Shown here: piece after piece, positions 18,458 to 26,352 of the stretch
How positions within the stretch are numbered: the first letter of the stretch is position 1
Layout of the letters: each line of letters begins with the position of its first letter
Source: DATAFF01 sp963744915
GTDB taxonomy: Bacteria; Pseudomonadota; Alphaproteobacteria; Rhizobiales; Aestuariivirgaceae
Direction: 5' to 3'
NCBI GenBank assembly: GCA_963744915.1
Contig: CAVUUY010000023.1
Location: 62,001 to 126,000, forward strand
Length of the DNA: 64,000 nt
The notes under the pieces: generated by a model
Told to the model about the DNA's origin: nothing
The model's database searches: none
The model's input: the letters and a program-made list of their open reading frames with translations, nothing else
Position numbers and translations under genes: made by a program

Positions 18458-20795
18458 GGTTCCAAGCCAGAGAGCGGTGGGCCCGAGCGGGCCGGAGCCC
18501 CGCATCCTCGGCCGATCCTTTCCCCATGACGATGCCGCAGCCCATGTCCGCGGCACCGCCGCCTTCATCGATGATCTGCGTGAGCCGTTCGGCACCGTCC
18601 ATGTCGTGCCGGGTTGCGCCGATGCGGTGCGCGGCCGCATCCAGGCGATCGATCTCGATGCCGTGCGCCGGGCGCCGGATGTCGTTGCGGTGCTGACCGC
18701 CAAGGACATCCCGGCCGTGAATGACTGCAGCCCGGAGCAGGGGGATCATCCGGTTCTCGCGGACGAGCGCATTCTCTATCACGGCCAGCCGGTCTTCGCG
18801 GTGGTTGCCATGACCCGCGAGGCGGCGCGTCGGGCGGCCCGGCTCGCCCGCATCACGCTGGATGAGGAAGCCGCGGTGGTGACCCTGGCCGAAGCGGCGG
18901 GCATCGCCGGCCGCGAGATCGCGCCGCCGCTGCGCCTCCAGAAAGGTGCCAACCCCGATCCCGCGCTCGCCTTGGCGGCGCTGCGGCTCGACGGCACCCT
19001 CGCGGTCGAGGGGCCCGAGCATCTCTACCTCGAGACCCAGACGGCACTGGCCGTTCCGGATGGCGAAGGCGGCATGCGCGTCCAGTCTTCGACCCAGCAT
19101 TCAAGCCATGTCGGCCGGGTCATTGCCCGCATGCTCGGCATTGCCGAGGCGCAGGTCGTCTGCGAATGCCGGCGCGCCGGCGGCGGCTTCGGCGGCAAGC
19201 AGACCCAGGCGGCGCAATGGGCAGCCCTCGCCGCCCTGGCTGCCCATGTCACCGGCCGGCCGGCGAAATGTCGGCTCGGGCGCAGCGACGATATGGTGAT
19301 GACCGGCAAGGGCCATGCCGTCCGCCTCGCCTGGCGGGTCGGCGCCGACAAGGGCGGCCGGATTCTCGCTGTCGATGTCGCCATGGAGATGGCGTGCGGC
19401 GCTGCCGTCGATCTCTCCGAACGGGTCGGAGAGGGCGCGCTGTTTCATGTCGACAACGCCTATTTCTATCCCGAGCTTCGCTTTCAGCTGCGGCGGTTCC
19501 GGACCGACCATGCGCCGGCCACCGCCTGGCGCGGCACCGGTGCGCAGCATGGCATGCTGGTCGCCGAGCAGATCATGGATGCGGTGGCGCTGTCGCTGCG
19601 GCTCGATCCGCTCGATGTGCGCAAGCGCAACCTCTACCGGGTCGGCCGCGATGTCACGCCCTATGGCCTGCCGGTGAGCGACAATGTCGGTCTCGCCCTG
19701 ATCGAGGAGCTCGAACGCACCGCCGACTACCGGGTGCGGCGCAAGGCGATCGCGCAGCACAATTACGAGAGCGAATTCCTCAAGAAGGGCATTGCCCTGA
19801 CGCCGGTCAAGTTCGGCGCCGGTTTCACCGACGGCCAAGTCAACCGCGCCGAGGTCTTCCTGGCCGTCCACGGCGACGGCTCGGTCGAGCTCAAGCATGG
19901 CGGCAGCGAGTTGGGGCAAGGGCTCAACATCAAGCTCGCCCAGCTTATCGCCGAGGAGTTCGGGCTCGGCCTCGACCGCATCATCGTCAGGCCTGCGAGC
20001 TCGGAAATCCTGCCCGGCGCCGGTCCGACCGCTTTTGCCATGACCCTCGAGCTCAATGGCATGGCGGCGAGGCGCGCGGCGGAGGCCGTGAAGAAGCGCC
20101 TGCTCGACCACGCCGCGGCGGTATCGGGCCTCGATCCTCGCCGCCTTCGCTTCGACAGGGGTGCCGTCGTGGTCGGCGACCAGCGCTGGAGCTTCGAGCA
20201 GCTGGTGGCGAGCGCGCTGAGCGCCCGCGTGCTGCTGACCGCCCAGGGATCCTATGTCCTGCCCAAGGTCAGCTGGGACCGCCAGCGCGGCCAGGGGCGG
20301 CCGTTCCTCTATTTCGTCTTTGGTGCCGCCTGTTCCGAGGTCACCATCGACACGCTCACGGGCGAGCTGCGCCTTGACCGCGTCGATATCCTGCAGGACT
20401 GCGGCACCTCGCTCAATCCGGCGATCGATCGCGGCCAGATCGAGGGCGGCTTCACCCAGGGCCTGGGCTGGCTCGTCATGGAGGAGATCGTTCGCGACGC
20501 GGCCGGCCGCCTCGTGACCGATTCCCTTGCCACTTACAAGATTCCGCTGGCCACCAACCTTCCGGCCGATTTTCGCGTGCAGCTGTTCACCGCCCGGCCG
20601 GGCCGCGACACCGCCGGCCTCGGCGCCAAAGCCGTGGGCGAGCCGCCATTGATGCTCGCCATCTCGGTTTACTCCGCCATCACCCAGGCGATTGCCGCGG
20701 TGAGGCCCGGCTCGGTGCCGGCCCTCGATGTCCCGGCGACGCCGGAAGCGGTGATGCGGGCAGTTCGCCGCATCCGTGCCGGCGCGGGAGCGTGA
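18441..20795 (+). CDS. xdhB: Xanthine dehydrogenase molybdopterin-binding large subunit
   Basis: A 784-aa Mo-cofactor subunit. Landmarks are GGGFGGKQTQ (~residue 250), AWRGTGAQHGML (~365), KHGGSELGQGLN (~485) and the catalytic-Glu motif AVGEPPLM (~735). Two active-site motifs deviate from the usual GGGFGGKE and FRGFGGPQ, so the substrate may not be xanthine itself. The start is a TTG at 18441 behind a strong SD GGGAGG (18429-18434, 6-nt spacing); the first in-frame ATG is much too far downstream. It overlaps xdhA. The xdhC-like gene starts 3 nt after this stop. Confidence 0.92.
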   Translation: MSISLKVPSQRAVGPSGPEPRILGRSFPHDDAAAHVRGTAAFIDDLREPFGTVHVVPGCADAVRGRIQAIDLDAVRRAPDVVAVLTAKDIPAVNDCSPEQGDHPVLADERILYHGQPVFAVVAMTREAARRAARLARITLDEEAAVVTLAEAAGIAGREIAPPLRLQKGANPDPALALAALRLDGTLAVEGPEHLYLETQTALAVPDGEGGMRVQSSTQHSSHVGRVIARMLGIAEAQVVCECRRAGGGFGGKQTQAAQWAALAALAAHVTGRPAKCRLGRSDDMVMTGKGHAVRLAWRVGADKGGRILAVDVAMEMACGAAVDLSERVGEGALFHVDNAYFYPELRFQLRRFRTDHAPATAWRGTGAQHGMLVAEQIMDAVALSLRLDPLDVRKRNLYRVGRDVTPYGLPVSDNVGLALIEELERTADYRVRRKAIAQHNYESEFLKKGIALTPVKFGAGFTDGQVNRAEVFLAVHGDGSVELKHGGSELGQGLNIKLAQLIAEEFGLGLDRIIVRPASSEILPGAGPTAFAMTLELNGMAARRAAEAVKKRLLDHAAAVSGLDPRRLRFDRGAVVVGDQRWSFEQLVASALSARVLLTAQGSYVLPKVSWDRQRGQGRPFLYFVFGAACSEVTIDTLTGELRLDRVDILQDCGTSLNPAIDRGQIEGGFTQGLGWLVMEEIVRDAAGRLVTDSLATYKIPLATNLPADFRVQLFTARPGRDTAGLGAKAVGEPPLMLAISVYSAITQAIAAVRPGSVPALDVPATPEAVMRAVRRIRAGAGA

Positions 20796-20798
20796 GCC

Positions 20799-21314
20799 AT
20801 GGCAGGCGGTGCGGCACGGCCGGTTTGGGTATTCGGCGCCGGTCCGGTCGGCACCGCCCTCGTGCCGACCCTGCCGGCCTTCGATTTCGCGGTGACCTGG
20901 ATCGATGCCCGGCCCGCCGCCTTTCCGCCGGCGCTGCCGCCTGGCGTCGAGATCAGGATCGCCGCCGACCCCTGCCTGCTGCTCGACGACATCCCGGATG
21001 GCGCCTTCATCCTGATCATGACCTACAGCGCCACCCTCGACCTCGCCCTTGCTGCCGAGACGCTCGATGCCCGCCGCTTTCCCTTTGTCGGCATGGTCGG
21101 CAGCGCCGCCAAGCGGATGCGCTTCATCAAGCGCTTCACGCAGGCCGGCATGGCGCGCCAGGATGCCGCCCGGCTGGTATGCCCGATCGGCGCCGCGGGC
21201 AGCGGGTCCAGGCTGCCGGCGGCCATCGCGGCCGGCATCGTCGGCGAGCTGCTGGTGCGCAATGCCGCTGCCGGACCGCCGCTTGGCCTCATGACCTCCG
21301 GCGGCGGGCCATGA
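20799..21314 (+). CDS. xdhC: XdhC-family Mo-cofactor insertion factor, C-terminal Rossmann domain only
   Basis: A 171-aa protein that matches only the C-terminal Rossmann half of XdhC (normally about 280-300 aa): VWVFGAGPVGTALVPTL, TWIDARPAAFP, the FVGMVGSAAKR segment and LVCPIGAAG. The N-terminal XdhC/CoxI domain is absent, and there is no room for it because xdhB ends 3 nt upstream. Motifs usually reading MTHSHALD and KEPA read MTYSATLD and RLPA. XdhC binds the Mo cofactor, promotes its sulfuration and hands it to XdhB. Whether this short form works alone or with a partner elsewhere is open. It overlaps the ABC gene by 4 nt. Confidence 0.85.
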   Translation: MAGGAARPVWVFGAGPVGTALVPTLPAFDFAVTWIDARPAAFPPALPPGVEIRIAADPCLLLDDIPDGAFILIMTYSATLDLALAAETLDARRFPFVGMVGSAAKRMRFIKRFTQAGMARQDAARLVCPIGAAGSGSRLPAAIAAGIVGELLVRNAAAGPPLGLMTSGGGP

Positions 21315-22897
21315 GCGAGATTTACGGCGATCCCTCGGAAGCGCTTCAGCCGCCGGTTCCGGTGCTCGAGGCACTGGACATCACCAAGCGTTTCGGACCG
21401 CTGGTCGCCAACGACCATGTGTCCCTCGCCATCCAGCCGGGCGAGATCCATGCCCTTCTCGGTGAGAACGGCGCCGGCAAGTCGACGCTGGTCAAGATCA
21501 TCTATGGCGCGCTTCAGCCCGATGCCGGCGAGATCAGGGTCGCCGGCCAGCCGGTTGCCATGACATCGCCAGCGGTGGCGCTCAGCCACGCCATCGTCAT
21601 GGTGTTCCAAAGCTTCTCCCTGTTCGAGCCGCTGACCGTCGCCGAGAACATCGCCCTCGCTTTGCCGCCCGCCCCCGCCGCCGCCAGGCTGCCGAGCCTG
21701 ATTGCCGAAATCAGCGCCACCTACGGTCTCGCGCTCAACCCGGCGGCTCATGTCTGCGACCTCTCGGTCGGCGAGCGCCAGCGCGTCGAGATCGTGCGGG
21801 CGCTGCTGCAGAACCCCAAGCTCCTGATCATGGACGAGCCGACGTCGGTGCTGACGCCGCAGGAATCCGAGCAGCTGTTCGCCACCCTGAGGCGGCTCGC
21901 CGGCGAGGGCTGCGCCGTTCTCTACATCACCCACCGCCTGGAAGAGGTCCGCGACCTCTGCCACCGCGCCACCGTGCTGCGCCAGGGCAGGGTGGTTGCC
22001 GAGGTCGACCCGCGCCAGGAAAGCGCCGGCGGTCTCGCCCGCCTGATGGTCGGCTCGGAGATCCCCGCCTTGCGCATCGCCAATGAGGACACACCGACTG
22101 GTCCGGCCCTCCTCGCGATCAACCGGCTCAGCGCCGCCTCCGACAGCCCCTTCGCGCCGCATCTTGCCGACGTCACCCTCGATGTTCATGGCGGCGAGAT
22201 CCTCGCCATTGCCGGCATCGCCGGCAACGGCCAGAGCGAGCTCTTCAGCGCCGTGTCTGGCGAGCGCCCGGTCCGCGGCGGCGGTGCCGTCGTCATACGC
22301 GGTCGCGCCTGCGGCTTCATGAGCATCACCTCGCGCCGCCGGCTTGGTGCCGCTTTCGTCCCGGAACAGCGCCTCGGCCATGCCGCCGTCGCCGAGCTCG
22401 ACCTCACCGCGAACGTCGTCCTCACCCGCTATCCCGAAAATCTCGGCATGGTGCGCGGCGGCATCATCGATTTCGAGGTGGCCCGCCGCATCATGAACAG
22501 CGTTTGCGAGCTGTTCGGCGTCCACAAGGGCAAGCGCGATCCCGCGGCCCGGGCTCTGTCGGGCGGCAATCTGCAGAAATTCGTCATCGGCCGCGAGCTC
22601 GACCGCAAGCCGGCCGTGCTGGTGGTCAACCAGCCCACCGCCGGGGTCGACGCCGCCTCCGCCGCGCGGATCAGGCAGGAACTCCTCGACCTCGCCAGGA
22701 GCGGCTCGGCGGTCCTGGTGATCAGCCAGGATCTCGACGAAATTTTCGAGATTGCCGACCGCGCCGCCGTGATTTCGCGCGGCGTGCTGTCGCCCGTCAG
22801 GCCCATTCACGCCTTCAGCCGCCAGAGCATCGGCCTCCTGATGGCCGACGCTCATGGCGCTGGATCGGAGGGGGGCGGCGATGCAGCTCGTCCTTGA
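21311..22897 (+). CDS. Nucleoside/BMP-type ABC transporter, duplicated ATP-binding protein
   Basis: A 528-aa protein with two ABC cassettes, as in sugar and YufO/NupA-type nucleoside importers. The first cassette has Walker A GENGAGKS, signature LSVGERQRVEI and Walker B LLIMDEPTS. The second has a degenerate Walker A GIAGNGQSE, signature LSGGNLQKFVIGREL and VLVVNQPTAGVD. It energises uptake with the two permeases and the BMP protein encoded next. It starts 4 nt inside the xdhC stop, so import and oxidation genes form one operon; this makes a purine or related heterocycle the likely cargo. Confidence 0.93.
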   Translation: MSEIYGDPSEALQPPVPVLEALDITKRFGPLVANDHVSLAIQPGEIHALLGENGAGKSTLVKIIYGALQPDAGEIRVAGQPVAMTSPAVALSHAIVMVFQSFSLFEPLTVAENIALALPPAPAAARLPSLIAEISATYGLALNPAAHVCDLSVGERQRVEIVRALLQNPKLLIMDEPTSVLTPQESEQLFATLRRLAGEGCAVLYITHRLEEVRDLCHRATVLRQGRVVAEVDPRQESAGGLARLMVGSEIPALRIANEDTPTGPALLAINRLSAASDSPFAPHLADVTLDVHGGEILAIAGIAGNGQSELFSAVSGERPVRGGGAVVIRGRACGFMSITSRRRLGAAFVPEQRLGHAAVAELDLTANVVLTRYPENLGMVRGGIIDFEVARRIMNSVCELFGVHKGKRDPAARALSGGNLQKFVIGRELDRKPAVLVVNQPTAGVDAASAARIRQELLDLARSGSAVLVISQDLDEIFEIADRAAVISRGVLSPVRPIHAFSRQSIGLLMADAHGAGSEGGGDAARP

Positions 22898-23960
22898 GAG
22901 GCGCGCCGAGCCATCGCGGTCGATGGCCCTGCTGTCGCCGCTCCTCGCCATCGCCTTGACGATGCTGACGGGTGCCATCATCTTCGCCGCCCTCGGCTTC
23001 AATCCGCTGCATGCTCTCTCCGTCTTCTTCATCGAGCCGCTGAGCGCCCGCTGGTCGCTCGAGCATCTGGCGCTCAAGGCCGCCCCGCTGGTGATCATCG
23101 CCTCCGGCCTTTGCCTGTGCTATCGCGCCAATGTGTGGAACATCGGCGCCGAGGGCCAGTTCACCATGGGCGCCATCTTCGGCAGCCTGCCCCCGGTCCT
23201 GCTGACCCAGTGGCAGTTCCCCATGATCACCGTGGCGATGCTGGCGCTCGGCATCGTCGGCGGCATGGTTTGGGGCGCCATTCCCGCCCTGCTCAAGAAC
23301 CGGTTCGGCGCGAGCGAGATCCTGACCAGCCTGATGCTGGTCTATGTGGCGCAGTATTTCCTCGACTGGCTGGTCCGCGGCCCCTGGCGCGACCCCGAGG
23401 GCTTCAACTTCCCCAAAACCGTGAGCTTCGAGGGTTGGCAGCTGCTCCCGACCTTCGGCGGCAGCCTTCATCTCGGGGTGGCCTTTGCCGTCACCGCCGC
23501 GGTGGCGCTCGCTTTCCTGCTGGCCAACGGCATGAAGGGCTACGAGATCCGCGTTGCCGGCCTCGCCCCCAAGGCGGCGCGGTTCGCCGGATTTTCGCGG
23601 CCGGGAATCGTCTGGTTCACCTTCCTGCTGTCGGGCGGGCTCGCCGGGCTTGCCGGCATCTGCGAGATCATGAGCACCGTCGGCCAGCTTCAACCAACGA
23701 TTTCGCCGGGTTATGGCTTCACCGCCATCATCGTTGCCTTTCTCGGCCGTCTCAATCCCGTCGGAGCCCTAATCGCCGGCCTGGCATTGTCCGTCACCTA
23801 TCTCGGCGGCGAGGCCGCCCAGGCCGCGCTCGGCGTCTCCGAAAAGGTGAGCCGGGTCTTCCAGGGTGTTCTCCTCTTCTATGTTCTCGGCTGCGACGCG
23901 CTGGTGAACTACCGCATCGTCCTGCGCGGCCTGCCGCGGCTGCGCCTCGGGAGCGGCTGA
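22881..23960 (+). CDS. BMP-type ABC transporter permease 1
   Basis: A 359-aa inner-membrane permease of the BPD_transp_2 class with about eight to ten hydrophobic segments. It includes the family region NVWNIGAEGQFTMGAIFGSL and a C-terminal GFTAIIVAFLGRLNPVGALI. ATG 22881 follows GGAGGGGGG and lies 17 nt inside the end of the ATPase gene. It pairs with the next gene to form the translocation pore. Confidence 0.93.
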   Translation: MQLVLERRAEPSRSMALLSPLLAIALTMLTGAIIFAALGFNPLHALSVFFIEPLSARWSLEHLALKAAPLVIIASGLCLCYRANVWNIGAEGQFTMGAIFGSLPPVLLTQWQFPMITVAMLALGIVGGMVWGAIPALLKNRFGASEILTSLMLVYVAQYFLDWLVRGPWRDPEGFNFPKTVSFEGWQLLPTFGGSLHLGVAFAVTAAVALAFLLANGMKGYEIRVAGLAPKAARFAGFSRPGIVWFTFLLSGGLAGLAGICEIMSTVGQLQPTISPGYGFTAIIVAFLGRLNPVGALIAGLALSVTYLGGEAAQAALGVSEKVSRVFQGVLLFYVLGCDALVNYRIVLRGLPRLRLGSG

Positions 23961-23966
23961 CCCGGC

Positions 23967-24878
23967 ATGGAGAACCTCATCCTCACCATCATCACCGCCG
24001 CCACCCCGCTCCTCATCGCGGCGATCGGCGAGCTCGTCGTCGAACGTGCCGGCGTGCTCAATCTCGGCCTCGAGGGCATGATGGTCATGGGAGCGGTGTC
24101 GGGCTTCGGCGCGGCCCTCGTCACCGGCTGGCCGCTTCTCGGTCTCCTGGCTGCGATCCTTGCCGGAACGCTGATGGCGCTGATCTTCGGCGTGCTCACC
24201 CTGACCTTCGCCGCCAACCAGGTGGCCACCGGCCTCGCGCTCACCATTTTCGGCCTGGGGCTTTCCGGCCTGGTCGGGGAATCGCTGGTCGGGCTTCCGG
24301 GCACCAGGCTGGAGCCGCTCCATATTCCCTTCCTGACCGACATCCCGCATGTCGGGCGAATCCTGTTCGGCCAGGATATCGTCGTCTATCTTTCCTTCGC
24401 CCTGGTTGCCGCCGTGTCCTATGTGCTCTTCCGCACCCGCCTCGGGCTCGTCATTCGCGCCATCGGCAACAACCATGACTCCGCATATGCGCTCGGCTTC
24501 GACGTCATTGCTGTCCGTTATGCCTGCGTTGCCTTCGGCGGCGCCTGTGCTGGCCTCGCCGGCGGTTATCTGTCGCTGGCCTACACGCCGCAATGGGTGG
24601 AGAACATGACGGCCGGCCGCGGCTGGATCGCTCTTGCGCTCGTGGTCTTTGCCTCCTGGTGGCCATGGCGGCTCGCCGTCGGTGCCTATCTCTTCGGCGC
24701 GGTGATGATCCTTGGGCTCGAAGCCCAGGGACGCGGCATCGACCTGCCGCCGCAGGCGCTGGCGGCGCTGCCCTATCTGATGACCATCCTGGTGCTGGTG
24801 CTGATGACGGGAACCCGGATATTGACCCGGGCGAGCGCCCCCGCCAATCTCGGGCAGCCCTTCATCCCCGATCGTTGA
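23967..24878 (+). CDS. BMP-type ABC transporter permease 2
   Basis: A 303-aa BPD_transp_2 permease with multiple TM helices. It carries the family motif VLNLGLEGMMVMGAVSGF, FAANQVATGLALTIFGLGL and RAIGNNHDSAYALGFDVIAV. It lies 6 nt after permease 1 and 9 nt before the substrate-binding protein, completing a four-gene importer. Confidence 0.93.
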   Translation: MENLILTIITAATPLLIAAIGELVVERAGVLNLGLEGMMVMGAVSGFGAALVTGWPLLGLLAAILAGTLMALIFGVLTLTFAANQVATGLALTIFGLGLSGLVGESLVGLPGTRLEPLHIPFLTDIPHVGRILFGQDIVVYLSFALVAAVSYVLFRTRLGLVIRAIGNNHDSAYALGFDVIAVRYACVAFGGACAGLAGGYLSLAYTPQWVENMTAGRGWIALALVVFASWWPWRLAVGAYLFGAVMILGLEAQGRGIDLPPQALAALPYLMTILVLVLMTGTRILTRASAPANLGQPFIPDR

Positions 24879-24887
24879 GGCCTTGCC

Positions 24888-25949
24888 ATGAAACGGCTGG
24901 TTGTCTTTCTTCTCCTGGCGCTCTGTGCCGGCGCCGGCGCGGTTCAGGCTGCCGACAAGCTCAAGGTCGGCTTCATCTATGTCGGGCCGGTTGGCGATTT
25001 CGGCTGGTCGCACCAGCACGATCAGGCCCGCCAGGCGCTGGCGCGCGCTCTCCCCGACAAGGTCGAAACCACCTTTCTCGAGAATGTCAGCGACGGTCCC
25101 GACGCCGACCGGGCGATCGAGCGGCTGGCGCGCGACGGCTGCGGCCTGATCTTCACCACCTCCTTCGGCTTCATGGATGCGACGGTGAAGGTCGCCAAAC
25201 GCTTTCCCGCCGTGAAGTTCGAGCACGCCACCGGCTACGAACGCGCCCCCAATCTTGCGACCTATGCCGCCCGCTTCTATGAGGGCCGCTACATCATCGG
25301 CCAGGTCGCGGCCCGCATGTCGAAGACCGGCATCGCCGGCTATGTCGTGTCATTCCCGATTCCCGAGGTGGTCGCAGGCATCAACGCGTTCATGCTCGGC
25401 GCCCAGTCGGTCAATCCGAGCTTCAAGGTCAAGATCATCTGGGTCTCGAGCTGGTACGATCCGGGCAAGGAGGCCGATGCGGCCAAGGTGCTGGTCGGGC
25501 AGGGCGCCGACATCATGGTGCAGCACACCGACTCGACGGCGCCGCTGCAGATCGCCGAGGAGCGCCACATCCACGGCTTCGGCCAGGCCTCGGACATGAT
25601 CAAATTTGCCCCCCATGCCCAGCTGACCGCCATCATCGATCACTGGGACGATTATTACATTGCCCGCGCCAAGGCGGTGCTCGACGGCACCTGGAAGTCG
25701 ACCGACACCTGGGAAGGCATTGGCGGCGGGATGGTGGTGATGGCACCCTTCACCAACATGCCGGACGACGTCAAGGCGATGGCCGAGGCGACGACGCAGA
25801 AGATTGCCGCCGGCACCCTTCACCCCTTCACCGGCCCGATCGCCAGGCAGGACGGCACCACCATCGGCGAGCCCGGCAAGCCGCTCCCCGACCCGGAGAT
25901 CCTGAAGATGAACTGGTACGTCAAGGGGATCGACGACAGGCTTCCCTGA
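24888..25949 (+). CDS. BMP-family substrate-binding protein of ABC transporter
   Basis: A 353-aa periplasmic binding protein with a cleavable signal peptide (VVFLLLALCAGAGAVQA, cleavage before ADK; no lipobox Cys, so not a lipoprotein). The BMP/PnrA-like fold is shown by KVGFIYVGPVGDFGWSHQHD, the GLIFTTSFGFMD region and the GADIMVQHTDSTAP strand. Members bind purine nucleosides or other ligands. Together with the adjacent xdh genes, a purine-like ligand is the best guess. It is the last gene of the block; the convergent cupin gene starts 15 nt away. Confidence 0.92.
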   Translation: MKRLVVFLLLALCAGAGAVQAADKLKVGFIYVGPVGDFGWSHQHDQARQALARALPDKVETTFLENVSDGPDADRAIERLARDGCGLIFTTSFGFMDATVKVAKRFPAVKFEHATGYERAPNLATYAARFYEGRYIIGQVAARMSKTGIAGYVVSFPIPEVVAGINAFMLGAQSVNPSFKVKIIWVSSWYDPGKEADAAKVLVGQGADIMVQHTDSTAPLQIAEERHIHGFGQASDMIKFAPHAQLTAIIDHWDDYYIARAKAVLDGTWKSTDTWEGIGGGMVVMAPFTNMPDDVKAMAEATTQKIAAGTLHPFTGPIARQDGTTIGEPGKPLPDPEILKMNWYVKGIDDRLP

Positions 25950-25964
25950 TCCAGCTGCTTCCGC

Positions 25965-26342
25965 CTATAAATTCTCCTCCCAGCTTTCGATGAACACCGC
26001 CAGCGTGCAGCCCGTCTTGGTGGTCGAGAAATGTTGCGTGCCGCGGCTCAGAAAGACGAGGTCGCCCGGTCGATAGACATAGCCGTCATTGTCCTGAATC
26101 TCGCCTTCGAGCACCAGGAACTGCTCGGCCGATGTGTGCTCATGCGGCTGGCTCGAACTGCCCGGCGCCATCTTGTAGATGTGGAACCCGACCCCCGGCG
26201 GCTGGCTGTCGTCGAGCTGCAGGAAGCTCTGGCCGGGAACCTCGCGACCATCCGCCGTGAACGGCAGGAAGCGTGCCTCGGCGATGTTCACCACGCGGCG
26301 CTCGCTCGGCTCTATCGGCTTCATCTTCGACCTCGCATGCAT
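25965..26342 (-). CDS. Small cupin-domain protein in tdm operon
   Basis: A 125-aa single-domain cupin. The metal-binding motif 1 appears as SSQPHEHTSAEQFLVLEGE and motif 2 as GDLVFLSRGTQHFS, so H/H/E/H metal ligands are present. It starts at ATG 26342 a few bases after the tdm stop, with GGTGAGAG overlapping that stop as SD; TTG 26348 and a second ATG at 26324 are alternatives. Placement directly behind tdm suggests a role in TMAO or formaldehyde-related metabolism or its sensing, but no function can be read from the sequence. Confidence 0.85.
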   Translation of the reverse strand: MHARSKMKPIEPSERRVVNIAEARFLPFTADGREVPGQSFLQLDDSQPPGVGFHIYKMAPGSSSQPHEHTSAEQFLVLEGEIQDNDGYVYRPGDLVFLSRGTQHFSTTKTGCTLAVFIESWEENL

Positions 26343-26352
26343 TTCCAAACTC

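Noticed and set aside
19101..21374. A 757-codon open frame on the minus strand opposite xdhB/xdhC
   Set aside because: Same reason: the plus strand carries unmistakable molybdenum hydroxylase and XdhC sequence.
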